This document shows, one piece after another, positions 7,475 through 17,580 of a stretch of DNA of 64,000 nucleotides. The stretch spans positions 62,001 through 126,000 of the forward strand of contig NZ_JADQWB010000005.1 in NCBI RefSeq assembly GCF_015704895.1, in the 5' to 3' direction. Every line of letters begins with the position of its first letter. The first letter of the stretch is position 1. Origin of the DNA: Agrobacterium leguminum. Its GTDB lineage: Bacteria > Pseudomonadota > Alphaproteobacteria > Rhizobiales > Rhizobiaceae. A program made the translations under genes and the position numbers. Below the pieces are notes generated by a model. The model made no database searches. It worked only from the letters and a program-made list of their open reading frames with translations, and was not told the origin of the DNA.

Positions 7475-8725
7475 TCAGGCGAAAAATTTGCGCGCATATT
7501 CCAGCGCCTCAACAAGAGAGTCTACTTCGGCGCGGGTATTGTAAAGGCCGAACGATGCCCGGCATGTGGAGGTGACGCCGAAGCGTTTCAAGAGCGGCAT
7601 GGCGCAATGGGTGCCCGCACGTACCGCAACGCCGCGCCGGTCGATCACCATCGAGACATCATGGGCGTGAATGCCCTCAAGCTCGAAGGAGAAGATGCCG
7701 CCCTTGTCAGGCGCATTGCCGATGATGCGCAGCGAATTGATCTCTCGCAGACGCTCGGCAGCGTAAGCGGCAAGATCGGCCTCATGCGCTGCAATCGCGG
7801 CGCGGCCGAGATTGTCCATGTAATCCAGCGCATAACCGAGACCGATGGCCTGCACGATGGGCGGCGTGCCGGCTTCGAAACGGTGCGGCGGCTCGTTATA
7901 GGTCACATTGTCTTCGGTAACGTCGAGGATCATCTCCCCGCCGCCCTGGAACGGCCGCATCTCGCGCAGCCGGTCGGCCTTGCCGTAAAGCACGCCGATG
8001 CCCGAGGGACCGTAAAGCTTGTGGCCGGTCATCACATACCAGTCGCAATCGATATCGCGCACATCGACCGGCATGTGAACCGCGCCCTGCGAACCATCGA
8101 TCAACACCGGAATGCCACGCTCATGGGCGATGCGGCAGATTTCCTTGACCGGCACGATGGTGCCGAGCGCATTCGACATATGGGTGATGGCAACGAGCTT
8201 GGTGCGCTCCGTCAGGCTCTTTTCGAAAGCCTCGATATGAAACGCGCCGTCATCGTCCACAGGCACCCAGACGAGCTTCGCACCCTGCCGCTCACGAATG
8301 AAGTGCCACGGCACGATGTTGGAATGATGCTCCATGATCGAAATGACGATCTCGTCGCCCTCGCCGATCTTCGGCATGCCGTAACCGTAAGCGACCGTAT
8401 TGATCGCTTCCGTTGAGGATTTGGTGAAGACGATTTCGTCCACCGAACCGGCATTCAGGAAACGACGCACCTTTTCGCGCGCCGCCTCATAGGCGTCGGT
8501 TGCGGCATTGGAGAGGAAATGCAGGCCGCGATGCACATTCGCATATTCATTGGCATAAGCATGCGAAACGGCGTCGATCACCACCTGCGGTTTTTGAGCG
8601 GACGCGCCGTTGTCGAGATAGACCAGCGGCTTGCCATAGACCTCACGCGACAGGATCGGGAAATCCTTCCGCACGGCTTCGATGTCATAAGGGGCCGCCA
8701 ATGCGGCGCGTTCGCTCTCAGGCAT
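7475..8725 (-). CDS. sufS: Cysteine desulfurase SufS (group II)
   Basis: This PLP enzyme takes sulfur from cysteine as a persulfide and passes it to the Suf scaffold. It has 416 residues. The PLP lysine is in TGHKLYGPSGIG (about residue 230) and the active cysteine in RAGTHCAMPLL (about 370). The short active-site loop RAGTHCAMP places it in the SufS group rather than the IscS group. Its start overlaps the sufD stop by 8 bp. No SufE or SufU gene is seen in the operon, although group II enzymes normally need such an activator. Confidence 0.95.
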   Translation of the reverse strand: MPESERAALAAPYDIEAVRKDFPILSREVYGKPLVYLDNGASAQKPQVVIDAVSHAYANEYANVHRGLHFLSNAATDAYEAAREKVRRFLNAGSVDEIVFTKSSTEAINTVAYGYGMPKIGEGDEIVISIMEHHSNIVPWHFIRERQGAKLVWVPVDDDGAFHIEAFEKSLTERTKLVAITHMSNALGTIVPVKEICRIAHERGIPVLIDGSQGAVHMPVDVRDIDCDWYVMTGHKLYGPSGIGVLYGKADRLREMRPFQGGGEMILDVTEDNVTYNEPPHRFEAGTPPIVQAIGLGYALDYMDNLGRAAIAAHEADLAAYAAERLREINSLRIIGNAPDKGGIFSFELEGIHAHDVSMVIDRRGVAVRAGTHCAMPLLKRFGVTSTCRASFGLYNTRAEVDSLVEALEYARKFFA

Positions 8726-9989
8726 GATGTTCCAGCCAGCCGGAGATGATCGTCTCCAGCGCCTCTACCAGATTTTCTTCTTCCAGTTCCTCGACGATCT
8801 CGGCGACGAAGGCGTTGACGAGCATCGCCCGCGCCTTTGCCCGCGGCACGCCGCGCGCCATCAGGTAATAGAGATGATTGTCGCTGATATCGGCAACCGT
8901 CGCGCCATGGCCGCACTGAACGTCATCGGCGAAGATTTCCAGTTCGGGCTTGGCCGAGAACTCGCCATCGTCGGACATCAGAAGCGTATTGCACGCCATC
9001 TTCGCATCGGTCTTCTGGGCATCGGGCGCTACCCGGATCATGCCCTGGAAAATGCCCTTGGCACGGTCGAACACCACGTTGCGGAATACTTCCGTCGAGG
9101 TCGTGTTCGGCACGTTGTGACCGAGAACCATCGTCACGTCGGTATGGGTTTCGCCGCCCAGAAGGTTAACGCCGCGAACGATGAGGTCAGTGCCCTCGCC
9201 TTCCACGTCCATGCGCAGTTCCTGCCGCACCAGCTTGCCGCCGGCATTGACAATGAACAGGCGAATCTTGGCGTCCGCGCCGATTTTCATGCGCAGCTGG
9301 CCAAGATGGATATCGGCCGCACCCTGTTGCTGCAGGATGATCCAGGTCACTTCCGCGCCATCCTCGACAACGATGTCGCTGACGGAGGAAACGAAAGCCG
9401 CATCCGAAGTCACCGAAAGGTGACGCTCGATGACGGTCGCCTTGGAGCCCTTGCCGAAACGGACCGGGAAGCGGCTGTGAACCTGGCCTGCGCCATGGAC
9501 CGCCTGCAATTCGATCGGCTTCTCGATCTCGGCATCGGCCGGGATCTCGAGCACCAGGCCATCGCGCACGAAGCTGCCATTGATGCGGCCAATCGCGTCA
9601 TCCTTGCTGGCTTCAGCAAGACCAGCGGCGGCGGAACCATCGAGCAGGCTTTCGGCAAAGCGCGAAACACGGACGTCCTCGATCTTGCCGATATCGGCCG
9701 TGCCATGCTGCAGATAGGCAACCAGCGAGCCGGCAACCGTCGGCGCCAGCTTCTCGATAACAGGCGCGGGCCGGTCTTCCGGAACGGCGCGCAGCAGGCT
9801 TTTCAGATCGGTATAGTGCCACGCCTCGATGCGTCGCGTCGGAAGACCGCCGGTCTTCAGATCGTCGAACAGCACGTCACGCGCGGCAACAACAGCACCG
9901 TCGCCCGGCAATTCGCTGAACTTGGCGGTGTAAGCGTCGACCAGCGCGGTTTCCGCTGGCGTCAGCCGGTTGGTAGCTTGAATGTTCAT
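8718..9989 (-). CDS. sufD: SufD, Fe-S scaffold subunit
   Basis: SufD pairs with SufB on the SufC ATPase dimer to build Fe-S clusters. It has about 423 residues and the beta-helix SufBD core. The C-terminal part contains DDVQCGHGATV, with the conserved histidine/cysteine region. The second ATG (9989) lies 8 bases after AGGAGG and is preferred over ATG 9995, which is too close to that site. The gene lies 24 bp after sufC and overlaps sufS. Confidence 0.93.
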   Translation of the reverse strand: MNIQATNRLTPAETALVDAYTAKFSELPGDGAVVAARDVLFDDLKTGGLPTRRIEAWHYTDLKSLLRAVPEDRPAPVIEKLAPTVAGSLVAYLQHGTADIGKIEDVRVSRFAESLLDGSAAAGLAEASKDDAIGRINGSFVRDGLVLEIPADAEIEKPIELQAVHGAGQVHSRFPVRFGKGSKATVIERHLSVTSDAAFVSSVSDIVVEDGAEVTWIILQQQGAADIHLGQLRMKIGADAKIRLFIVNAGGKLVRQELRMDVEGEGTDLIVRGVNLLGGETHTDVTMVLGHNVPNTTSTEVFRNVVFDRAKGIFQGMIRVAPDAQKTDAKMACNTLLMSDDGEFSAKPELEIFADDVQCGHGATVADISDNHLYYLMARGVPRAKARAMLVNAFVAEIVEELEEENLVEALETIISGWLEHHA

Positions 9990-10013
9990 GGACATCACCT
10001 CCTGGCCTTTGAC

Positions 10014-10769
10014 TTAGGCCGCTTCACCGATGATGTCGGCGTAACCGTTGTTTTCCAGTTCCAGCGCCAGAGCCTTGTCGCCCGAGCGGATGATCTTGCC
10101 CTTGTAGAGAACGTGAACGCTGTCAGGCACGATGTAGTCGAGCAGGCGCTGATAGTGGGTGATGACGACGGTGGCACGATCCGGCGACTTCAGCGCGTTG
10201 ACGCCGTCAGCCACGATCTTCAGCGCGTCGATGTCGAGGCCGCTATCGGTTTCGTCGAGAACGCAGAGCTTCGGCTCCAAGAGCGCCATCTGCAGGATTT
10301 CGGCGCGCTTCTTCTCACCGCCGGAGAAGCCGACGTTCAGCGGACGCTTCAGCATCTCCATGTCGATCTTCAGATCGCCGGCGGCTTCCTTGACGCGACG
10401 GATGAAGTCCGGCGTCGTCAGTTCGGACTCGCCGCGCGCCTTGCGCTGCTCGTTCATCGCGACCTTCAGGAACTGCATGGTGGCGACGCCGGGAATTTCG
10501 ACCGGATACTGGAAGGCAAGGAAGATGCCCTTGGCGGCGCGCTCGGCGGCGTCCAGTTCCAGAATGCTTTCGCCGTTGTAAAGAATGTCACCGGAGGTGA
10601 CTTCATAATCTTCGCGGCCCGACAGGATGTAGGACAGCGTCGACTTGCCGGAACCGTTCGGGCCCATGATGGCGGCGACTTCACCAGCGGCAACCTTCAG
10701 GTTGAGACCCTTGATGATTTCGGTTTCGGTATCGGCGATCTTTGCGTGCAGGTCGATGATTTCAAGCAT
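10014..10769 (-). CDS. sufC: SufC, Fe-S scaffold ATPase
   Basis: SufC is the ABC-type ATPase that drives the SufBCD scaffold; it is soluble, not a transporter. It has 251 residues with Walker A GPNGSGKS (36-43), signature LNVGFSGGEKKR, Walker B CVLDETDSGLDIDALK and the H-loop TVVITHYQRLL. The FSGGEKKR and DETDSGLD forms are typical of SufC. It lies 72 bp after sufB. Confidence 0.97.
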   Translation of the reverse strand: MLEIIDLHAKIADTETEIIKGLNLKVAAGEVAAIMGPNGSGKSTLSYILSGREDYEVTSGDILYNGESILELDAAERAAKGIFLAFQYPVEIPGVATMQFLKVAMNEQRKARGESELTTPDFIRRVKEAAGDLKIDMEMLKRPLNVGFSGGEKKRAEILQMALLEPKLCVLDETDSGLDIDALKIVADGVNALKSPDRATVVITHYQRLLDYIVPDSVHVLYKGKIIRSGDKALALELENNGYADIIGEAA

Positions 10770-10841
10770 GGATGTATCCTAAGAATTGTGTGAGCGAAGG
10801 TGCGCGAACATCGCGCACTCAAATGCGTGTTTGGGTGACGA

Positions 10842-12311
<1,470 letters not shown>

Positions 12312-12362
12312 GTCGTTCTCCAATCTCGCCGGAGCCAAGGTCCGGTGGCTTGTCAACGTATC

Positions 12363-12467
12363 AAGGCGGAAAGCCGCCTTATCCATCTTCGGGCAATGTC
12401 ACCGCGCCGTTAAGCGGGGCGGAGCTTATACCCATGTAAGTGCGGGATGGCGCTTTTCACACATCCC
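12363..12467 (-). promoter_or_regulatory. Two hairpins in the sufS1-sufB gap
   Basis: AAGGCGG/CCGCCTT (12363-12380) is a perfect 7-bp stem with a 4-base loop, 52 bases before the sufB start. GGGATG/CATCCC (12444-12467) is a second, weaker stem. The gap is unusually long for this tightly packed operon. The hairpins may mark an mRNA processing or attenuation point that sets the ratio of the first desulfurase to the scaffold. Neither has a T-run in the direction of transcription. Confidence 0.4.
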
Positions 12468-12508
12468 GGCAAGCGGAAAATTGCTATTCCGCAATTCTTT
12501 GCCGCATT

Positions 12509-13678
12509 TTAAGCGGCCTGACCGGAAAGCCTGCGCCGCCCGGCAATTTTCGCAAACGCCGCAAGCGTCCGTTCGATGTCCGCCTCGTCCGTCGCATGGC
12601 CAAGGGAAATCCGGAGCGCGCCGAGCTTGGGATCACGCCCCATCGCCGTCAGCACATGGCTTTCCCCCACCTTGCCGGATGAGCAGGCCGAACCAGCAGA
12701 GAGCGCAATGCCTTCGATATCGAAAGCGATCTGCCCCGTTTCCGCCTTCAGGCCCGGCAGGGTGAAAAACGTGGTATTACCGACGCGGGCAACGTCCTCA
12801 CCGTGGATGATCACGTCAGGCGCACTCACCCGCATGCCGTCTTCCAGCCGTGTGCGCAGAGCGGCAAGACGCACCGCTTCAATCTCGAGATTCTTGGCAG
12901 CAACAGCGGCAGCGGCACCGAAACCGATAACCGACAGCGTATTTTCCGTACCGGAACGATGCCCCTTTTCCTGCCCGCCGCCATGGATCAGCGGCTTCGG
13001 CATCATCACCTCGCCGCGCGAGACCAGCGCGCCAGCACCCTTGGGGCCACCGAGCTTGTGGGACGAGATGACCAGGAAATCGGCATCGAGCGCATTGATA
13101 TCGAGCGGAACCCGGCCTGCCGCCTGCACGGCGTCGACGACCATCAATCCACCCGCCGCATGCACCAGCCGCGCCGCTTCCGCCACCGGCTGGAGGATGC
13201 CGGTTTCGTTATTCACCATCATGCAGGCAACTATCGGAAGACCGGCGGAAGCATCGTGCGAAGACAGCAGCGCCTGAAGTGCCGCAAGATCGATGACGCC
13301 CGCTGACGTAACGGGAATTTCCGTAACGTCAGCCTTGCCGAACCGGCCGCCTTCGCGAAAGGCAGGATGCTCGATGGCGGAGACATAAAGACGACCATAG
13401 CGCACGGGAGCGCGCCCCATCTTGAATTCGGGCGTCAGCACCAGATTGGCGGCTTCCGTCGCACCGCTGGTGAAGGTGACATGGGCGGCCTGCGCACCGG
13501 CAAGCGCTGCAACCTCGCGGCGGGCGGCCTCGACGGCAGCGCGCGCCGCGCGCCCTTCCCGGTGAACCGAAGACGGGTTGCCGGAAAGATCGAGCGCCGA
13601 CACAAGGACATCACGCACGGCGGGCAGAAGCGGCGCCGTGGCGTTCCAGTCCATATATGTGCGCGTCAAACCCGTCAT
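12509..13678 (-). CDS. Cysteine desulfurase, IscS/NifS group, first gene of the suf operon
   Basis: This is a second cysteine desulfurase, of the IscS/NifS (group I) type, 389 residues. The PLP lysine is in ISSHKLGGPKGAG (about 203) and the active cysteine in SAGSACSSGKVGESH (about 322), the long-loop form. Group I enzymes usually deliver sulfur without SufE, so this enzyme may be the main sulfur donor for SufB. From memory it is called sufS1 in Agrobacterium. The start region is preceded by an ICE-like palindrome about 110 bp upstream, which is consistent with iron control of the whole operon. Confidence 0.92.
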   Translation of the reverse strand: MTGLTRTYMDWNATAPLLPAVRDVLVSALDLSGNPSSVHREGRAARAAVEAARREVAALAGAQAAHVTFTSGATEAANLVLTPEFKMGRAPVRYGRLYVSAIEHPAFREGGRFGKADVTEIPVTSAGVIDLAALQALLSSHDASAGLPIVACMMVNNETGILQPVAEAARLVHAAGGLMVVDAVQAAGRVPLDINALDADFLVISSHKLGGPKGAGALVSRGEVMMPKPLIHGGGQEKGHRSGTENTLSVIGFGAAAAVAAKNLEIEAVRLAALRTRLEDGMRVSAPDVIIHGEDVARVGNTTFFTLPGLKAETGQIAFDIEGIALSAGSACSSGKVGESHVLTAMGRDPKLGALRISLGHATDEADIERTLAAFAKIAGRRRLSGQAA

Positions 13679-13764
13679 GGCGATGAGGCTTTATCCAATC
13701 TTCAATGCGCAAAAACGCATTTTTCTTGAAATTACAGTTGCGCTTGTCTTATGACACCACCCGA

Positions 13765-13776
13765 GTGCTTAAGCAC
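13765..13776. promoter_or_regulatory. 12-bp perfect palindrome in the suf/hydrolase promoter region
   Basis: GTGCTTAAGCAC is a perfect palindrome 9 bp from the ICE-like box. It lies between the divergent suf operon and hydrolase gene. Its binding protein, if any, is unknown. Confidence 0.4.
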
Positions 13777-13784
13777 ACGCAAAG

Positions 13785-13801
13785 TTTCGAATTATTCTAA
13801 A
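13785..13801. promoter_or_regulatory. Candidate ICE box (Irr operator) upstream of the suf operon
   Basis: TTTCGAATTATTCTAAA is a 7-3-7 inverted repeat. It matches the rhizobial iron-control element TTTAGAA-N3-TTCTAAA with one mismatch. It lies 107 bp from the first suf gene and 89 bp from the divergent hydrolase gene. In rhizobia and Agrobacterium the haem-dependent regulator Irr binds such boxes and controls iron-use genes, and suf is a known member of the iron regulon. I found no clear RirA box. Confidence 0.65.
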
Positions 13802-13889
13802 CTGCGTTCTAGAAAAGATGACACAGTTCGTCAAGTCTTCTCATCGGAAGAATGCGGTTGGAGAATGAAAAAACACGACCGGAGTACCA

Positions 13890-14567
13890 ATGCCCGAAGT
13901 CATCTTTAACGGCCCTGCGGGTCGCCTCGAAGGCCGTTATCAACCCTCCAAGGAAAAGAGCGCGCCGATAGCGATCATCCTTCATCCGCACCCGCAGTTT
14001 GGCGGCACGATGAACAACCAGATCGTCTATCAGCTCTTCTATCTTTTCCAGAAGCGCGGCTTCACGACGCTCCGGTTCAACTTCCGCTCCATCGGCCGCA
14101 GCCAGGGCGAATTCGACCATGGCGCCGGCGAGCTTTCCGACGCCGCCTCCGCGCTCGACTGGGTGCAGAGCCTGCATCCCGATTCGAAGAGCTGCTGGGT
14201 CGCGGGTTACTCCTTCGGCGCCTGGATCGGCATGCAGCTCCTGATGCGCCGCCCGGAAATCGAAGGTTTCATGTCGATTGCGCCGCAGCCGAATACCTAC
14301 GACTTCTCCTTCCTCGCCCCCTGCCCGTCGTCGGGCCTCATCATCAACGGCGATTCCGACAAGGTCGCGCCTGAGAAGGATGTGAACGGCCTGGTGGAGA
14401 AGCTGAAGACCCAGAAGGGCATCCTCATCACCCACCGCACCGTTCCCGGCGCCAACCACTTCTTCAACGGCAAGGTGGACGACCTGATGGGTGAATGCGA
14501 GGACTATCTCGACCGCCGCCTCAACGGCGAACTGGTGCCGGAACCGGCGGCCAAGCGCATTCGGTGA
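13890..14567 (+). CDS. Alpha/beta hydrolase (dienelactone hydrolase-like)
   Basis: The protein has 225 residues. The oxyanion region is LHPHPQFGGTMNN (about 31-43), the nucleophile elbow is GYSFGAW (serine near 110), the acid lies in INGDSDKVAP (about 157) and the histidine in VPGANHFFNGK (about 191). It is a soluble cytoplasmic enzyme with no signal peptide. The LHPHP motif is typical of a family of conserved alphaproteobacterial hydrolases whose substrate is unknown. It is divergent from the suf operon, and the 36-bp inverted repeat follows it. Confidence 0.85.
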   Translation: MPEVIFNGPAGRLEGRYQPSKEKSAPIAIILHPHPQFGGTMNNQIVYQLFYLFQKRGFTTLRFNFRSIGRSQGEFDHGAGELSDAASALDWVQSLHPDSKSCWVAGYSFGAWIGMQLLMRRPEIEGFMSIAPQPNTYDFSFLAPCPSSGLIINGDSDKVAPEKDVNGLVEKLKTQKGILITHRTVPGANHFFNGKVDDLMGECEDYLDRRLNGELVPEPAAKRIR

Positions 14568-14627
14568 TTGGCTGCGCCTCTTGGCGGGCGGCTCGATTTT
14601 TCTACAATGATCGCCGGCGGGTGCGGT

Positions 14628-14787
14628 TTACCCCCCTCTGCCCTGCCGGGCATCTCCCCCACAGGTGGGGAGATCGAATCGTGGTTACCTCCCGGCCCTC
14701 ACTGACCTAGCGACTCAGACGAGGAGCAGGCGTCTGGCCGATCTCCCTCCTTGTGGGGGAGATGCCCGGCAGGGCAGAGGGGGGTAA
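14628..14787. repeat. Perfect 36-bp inverted repeat between convergent genes
   Basis: The arms 14628-14663 and 14752-14787 are exact reverse complements, with an 88-base loop. Each arm holds the sequence CTGCCCTGCCGGGCATCTCC, and the left arm also starts a smaller hairpin ATCTCCCC...GGGGAGAT (14653-14674). It lies between the convergent hydrolase and anmK genes. From memory, the same pyrimidine-rich sequence is scattered through Rhizobiaceae genomes. A role as a two-way terminator or mRNA stabiliser is likely, and mobility in trans is possible. Confidence 0.85.
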
Positions 14788-14807
14788 GCCAAGCCCACCG
14801 TCCTCAA

Positions 14808-15929
14808 CTACCCCCGCACCAAAACCCCACCCGTCACCGGCTCCTTCACCCCCGTCGTCCCGGGATAGGTCAGCGGCAAACCCTTCAGCGATCGCACCGC
14901 CAGATACGCCCAGGCCTCCGCCTCCATCGCCCCACCATCGAAACCCGCCTCTTCCGCCGCGATCACCCGCGCTCCGGACTTTGCGGCAAGGTCTGCAAAC
15001 TCCGCCATGATCACCGGATTGAGCCGCCCGCCGCCACAGACCACATAGGTTTTCGCAGCCTCCGGCAGATAGCTCGCCGACTTCAGAATCGCCGCCCCCG
15101 TCAGATGCGCCAGCGTCCGCGCCCCATCCGCCAGCGAGACTTCCCCTTTTTTCGGCGGCACGAAATCGCTGCGGTCCAGCGACCGGCGGATATTGGCTGA
15201 AAAAAACGGGCTTTCCATATAACGCGCCACCAGCGACGCGACGACGCTGCCGCCCGCCGCCGTCTTCCCGCCCTTGTCGAAGGCCTTGCCTGTATGGGCT
15301 TCGATCCACTGGTCGATCAGCATATTGCCCGGCCCGCTATCGAAAGCCGCGAGCCGTCCGCCCTCACCGATGTAGGTGAGATTGGAAATGCCGCCGATAT
15401 TGACGAAGACGGCCGGCGTTTCGAACCCATCAGGCAGATTTGCGGAAAGCGCCATGTGATAGGCCGGGATCAGCGGCGCCCCCTGCCCGCCATGCACCAT
15501 GTCGTTGGCGCGCATGTCGTAAACCACATCGATGCCGGTTTCGGAGGCCAGCAGCGGTCCGTCGCCGATCTGCACGGTCAGCGCCTCATCCGGGCGGTGC
15601 AGCACCGTCTGGCCATGAAAACCGATCACATCGATATCGCCGGGCTGGAGCCGGTGACGATGGAGGAAGGATTTGACCGCCGCCGCATGGGCAAGCGTCA
15701 GCTTGCGCTCGGCCTCACCCAGATCGCCGGGACGTTCGCGCCGTTCACGAATGGCTTTGGCCGTGACCAATGCCTTTTGCCAGATGGCGCGCAGGCCCGG
15801 ATCATAGGGGAAATACCCACTCGGCCCATGCCGCACCACGCTTTCGCCATCCGTGCGCAAAAGGGCGATATCGATGCCGTCCATCGATGTGCCGCTCATC
15901 AGCCCGATTGCCGTTTTGACCTCGCCCAC
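14808..15929 (-). CDS. anmK: Anhydro-N-acetylmuramic acid kinase
   Basis: AnmK phosphorylates and opens 1,6-anhydro-MurNAc in cell-wall recycling, giving MurNAc-6-phosphate. The family signature [17 protein letters not shown] is near the N-terminus. Later motifs include [22 protein letters not shown] (catalytic aspartate region) and [13 protein letters not shown]. With GTG 15929 the protein has 373 residues, close to E. coli AnmK (369). GGGGAG lies 7 bases upstream of this GTG; a GTG at 15950 is the alternative. It is divergent from tyrS with a short gap. Confidence 0.92.
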   Translation of the reverse strand: MGEVKTAIGLMSGTSMDGIDIALLRTDGESVVRHGPSGYFPYDPGLRAIWQKALVTAKAIRERRERPGDLGEAERKLTLAHAAAVKSFLHRHRLQPGDIDVIGFHGQTVLHRPDEALTVQIGDGPLLASETGIDVVYDMRANDMVHGGQGAPLIPAYHMALSANLPDGFETPAVFVNIGGISNLTYIGEGGRLAAFDSGPGNMLIDQWIEAHTGKAFDKGGKTAAGGSVVASLVARYMESPFFSANIRRSLDRSDFVPPKKGEVSLADGARTLAHLTGAAILKSASYLPEAAKTYVVCGGGRLNPVIMAEFADLAAKSGARVIAAEEAGFDGGAMEAEAWAYLAVRSLKGLPLTYPGTTGVKEPVTGGVLVRG

Positions 15930-16077
15930 CTGCCGCTCCCCTGCAATCACGAATCATCATGGAGTGAATCCCGACATTCATGGCCGAAACGGGTGCACAT
16001 TTCAAAAAACAATGATAAAGCCGCGACGGTCATTGGTTTTCGATGGCCGCAAAGATCAAACCAGAAAGTAAAAGGTT

Positions 16078-17331
16078 ATGTCCAGGTTCAAGTCCGATTT
16101 CCTCCGCACGCTCGATGAGCGCGGCTTCATTCACCAGATCTCCGATGAGGCAGGTCTCGACGAACTGTTCGCCAAGGAAACCGTGACCGCCTATATCGGC
16201 TATGACCCGACGGCTTCGAGTTTGCATGTCGGCCACCTCACCCAGATCATGATGCTGCACTGGATGCAGAAGACCGGCCACCAGCCGATCTCGCTGATGG
16301 GTGGCGGCACCGGCATGGTGGGCGATCCCTCCTTCAAGGAAGAGGCCCGCAAGCTGATGACGATCGACATGATCGAGGACAATATCACCTCGCTCAAGCA
16401 TGTCTTCGCCAACTACCTCGACTACGACCGCACGGAAAATCCGGCGCTGATGATCAACAATGCCGACTGGCTGCGCGGTCTGAACTACCTCGAATTCCTG
16501 CGCGATGTCGGCCGCCATTTCTCGGTCAACCGCATGCTGTCCTTCGACAGCGTGAAGACGCGCCTCGACCGCGAACAATCGCTGTCCTTCCTCGAATTCA
16601 ACTACATGATCCTGCAGGCCTACGATTTCGTGGAGCTGAACCAGCGCACCGGCTGCCGGCTGCAGATGGGCGGCTCGGACCAGTGGGGCAATATCATCAA
16701 CGGCATCGATCTCGGTCACCGCATGGGGACGCCGCAGCTCTACGCGCTGACCTCGCCGCTGCTCACCACCTCTTCCGGTGCGAAAATGGGCAAGTCCGCT
16801 TCCGGCGCGGTATGGCTGAACAAGGACCTGCTGCCGGTCTATGATTTCTGGCAATACTGGCGCAACACGGAAGATGCGGACGTCGTTCGTTTTGCGAAAC
16901 TCTTCACCACGCTGCCGATGGATGAGATCGCCCGTATTGCCGCCCTTGGCGGATCGGAGATCAACGAGGCGAAGAAAATCCTCGCGACCGAAGTGACCGC
17001 GATCCTGCATGGCCGCGCGGCTGCGGAAGAAGCGGCCGAGACGGCGCGCAAGACCTTCGAGGAAGGTGCACTCGCTGAAAACCTGCCCTCTATCGAGGTT
17101 CCGACATCCGAACTCGATGCCGGCCTCGGCGTTCTCTCGCTCATCGTCCGTGCCGGTCTCGCCGGCTCGAACGGCGAGGCCCGCCGCCACGTTCAGGGCG
17201 GTGCGGTGAAGATCAACGACATTGGCGTTTCGGATGAGCGCCAGACGGTCGGTTCCGGTGAAGTGACCGGCGACGGCGTCATCAAGCTGTCGGTCGGCAA
17301 GAAGAAACACGTTCTGGTTCGCCCGGCGTAA
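16078..17331 (+). CDS. tyrS: Tyrosyl-tRNA synthetase
   Basis: TyrS charges tRNA-Tyr. It is a class I synthetase of 417 residues. The HIGH-type motif is HVGH (50-53), in [10 protein letters not shown], and the KMSKS-type motif is KMGKS (about 236-240). The C-terminal S4-like RNA-binding domain starts near LSLIVRAGL and includes [18 protein letters not shown] lies just before ATG 16078. Confidence 0.97.
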   Translation: MSRFKSDFLRTLDERGFIHQISDEAGLDELFAKETVTAYIGYDPTASSLHVGHLTQIMMLHWMQKTGHQPISLMGGGTGMVGDPSFKEEARKLMTIDMIEDNITSLKHVFANYLDYDRTENPALMINNADWLRGLNYLEFLRDVGRHFSVNRMLSFDSVKTRLDREQSLSFLEFNYMILQAYDFVELNQRTGCRLQMGGSDQWGNIINGIDLGHRMGTPQLYALTSPLLTTSSGAKMGKSASGAVWLNKDLLPVYDFWQYWRNTEDADVVRFAKLFTTLPMDEIARIAALGGSEINEAKKILATEVTAILHGRAAAEEAAETARKTFEEGALAENLPSIEVPTSELDAGLGVLSLIVRAGLAGSNGEARRHVQGGAVKINDIGVSDERQTVGSGEVTGDGVIKLSVGKKKHVLVRPA

Positions 17332-17350
17332 GACTTACAAAAACATCGTG

Positions 17351-17376
17351 TCGAGGACTGCGAAAGCGGTCCTCGA
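17351..17376 (+). terminator. Hairpin after tyrS
   Basis: TCGAGGAC (17351-17358) and GTCCTCGA (17369-17376) form a perfect 8-bp stem 20 bases after the tyrS stop. No T-run follows, so it may be a Rho-assisted or mRNA-end-protecting hairpin. Confidence 0.5.
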
Positions 17377-17396
17377 TGCGCCGATACCCCCACTTC

Positions 17397-17520
17397 CGTC
17401 ATGCCGGTCCCCGGAACAAGCCCGAGGATGATCCGGCATCCAGCCACGGCGCGTCTGCGCCGTGAAAGGGCTCTCGCGCGATCAAGGACTTGATCGCACT
17501 GGACCCCGGATCAGTGACGG
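17397..17520. repeat. Dispersed palindromic repeat, about 120 bp (copy 1)
   Basis: The element is bounded by CGTCATG and GTGACGG. It contains two internal palindromes, GCGATCAAGGACTTGATCGC (17478-17497) and one of 22 bases at 17444-17465 centred on GCGTCTGCGC. The copy at 48353-48467 has the same parts in the same order on the opposite strand; both internal palindromes match exactly. The copies lie 31 kb apart, each in a gap between genes, which is the pattern of a RIME-like rhizobial intergenic element. Confidence 0.85.
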
Positions 17521-17580
17521 AGTGCGGGTGCACCCGTTCTCGCCAAACAGCCGCTTGCGCCAAGCTTTGCGACGCTCCAT

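Noticed and set aside
8724-10793. A 689-residue open frame on the plus strand over sufD and sufC
   Set aside because: It lies antisense to sufD and sufC, which have clear family motifs. Long antisense frames are common in GC-rich genes.
12509-13678. A nitrogen-fixation nifS
   Set aside because: No nif genes are near. Position and context make it the first suf desulfurase.
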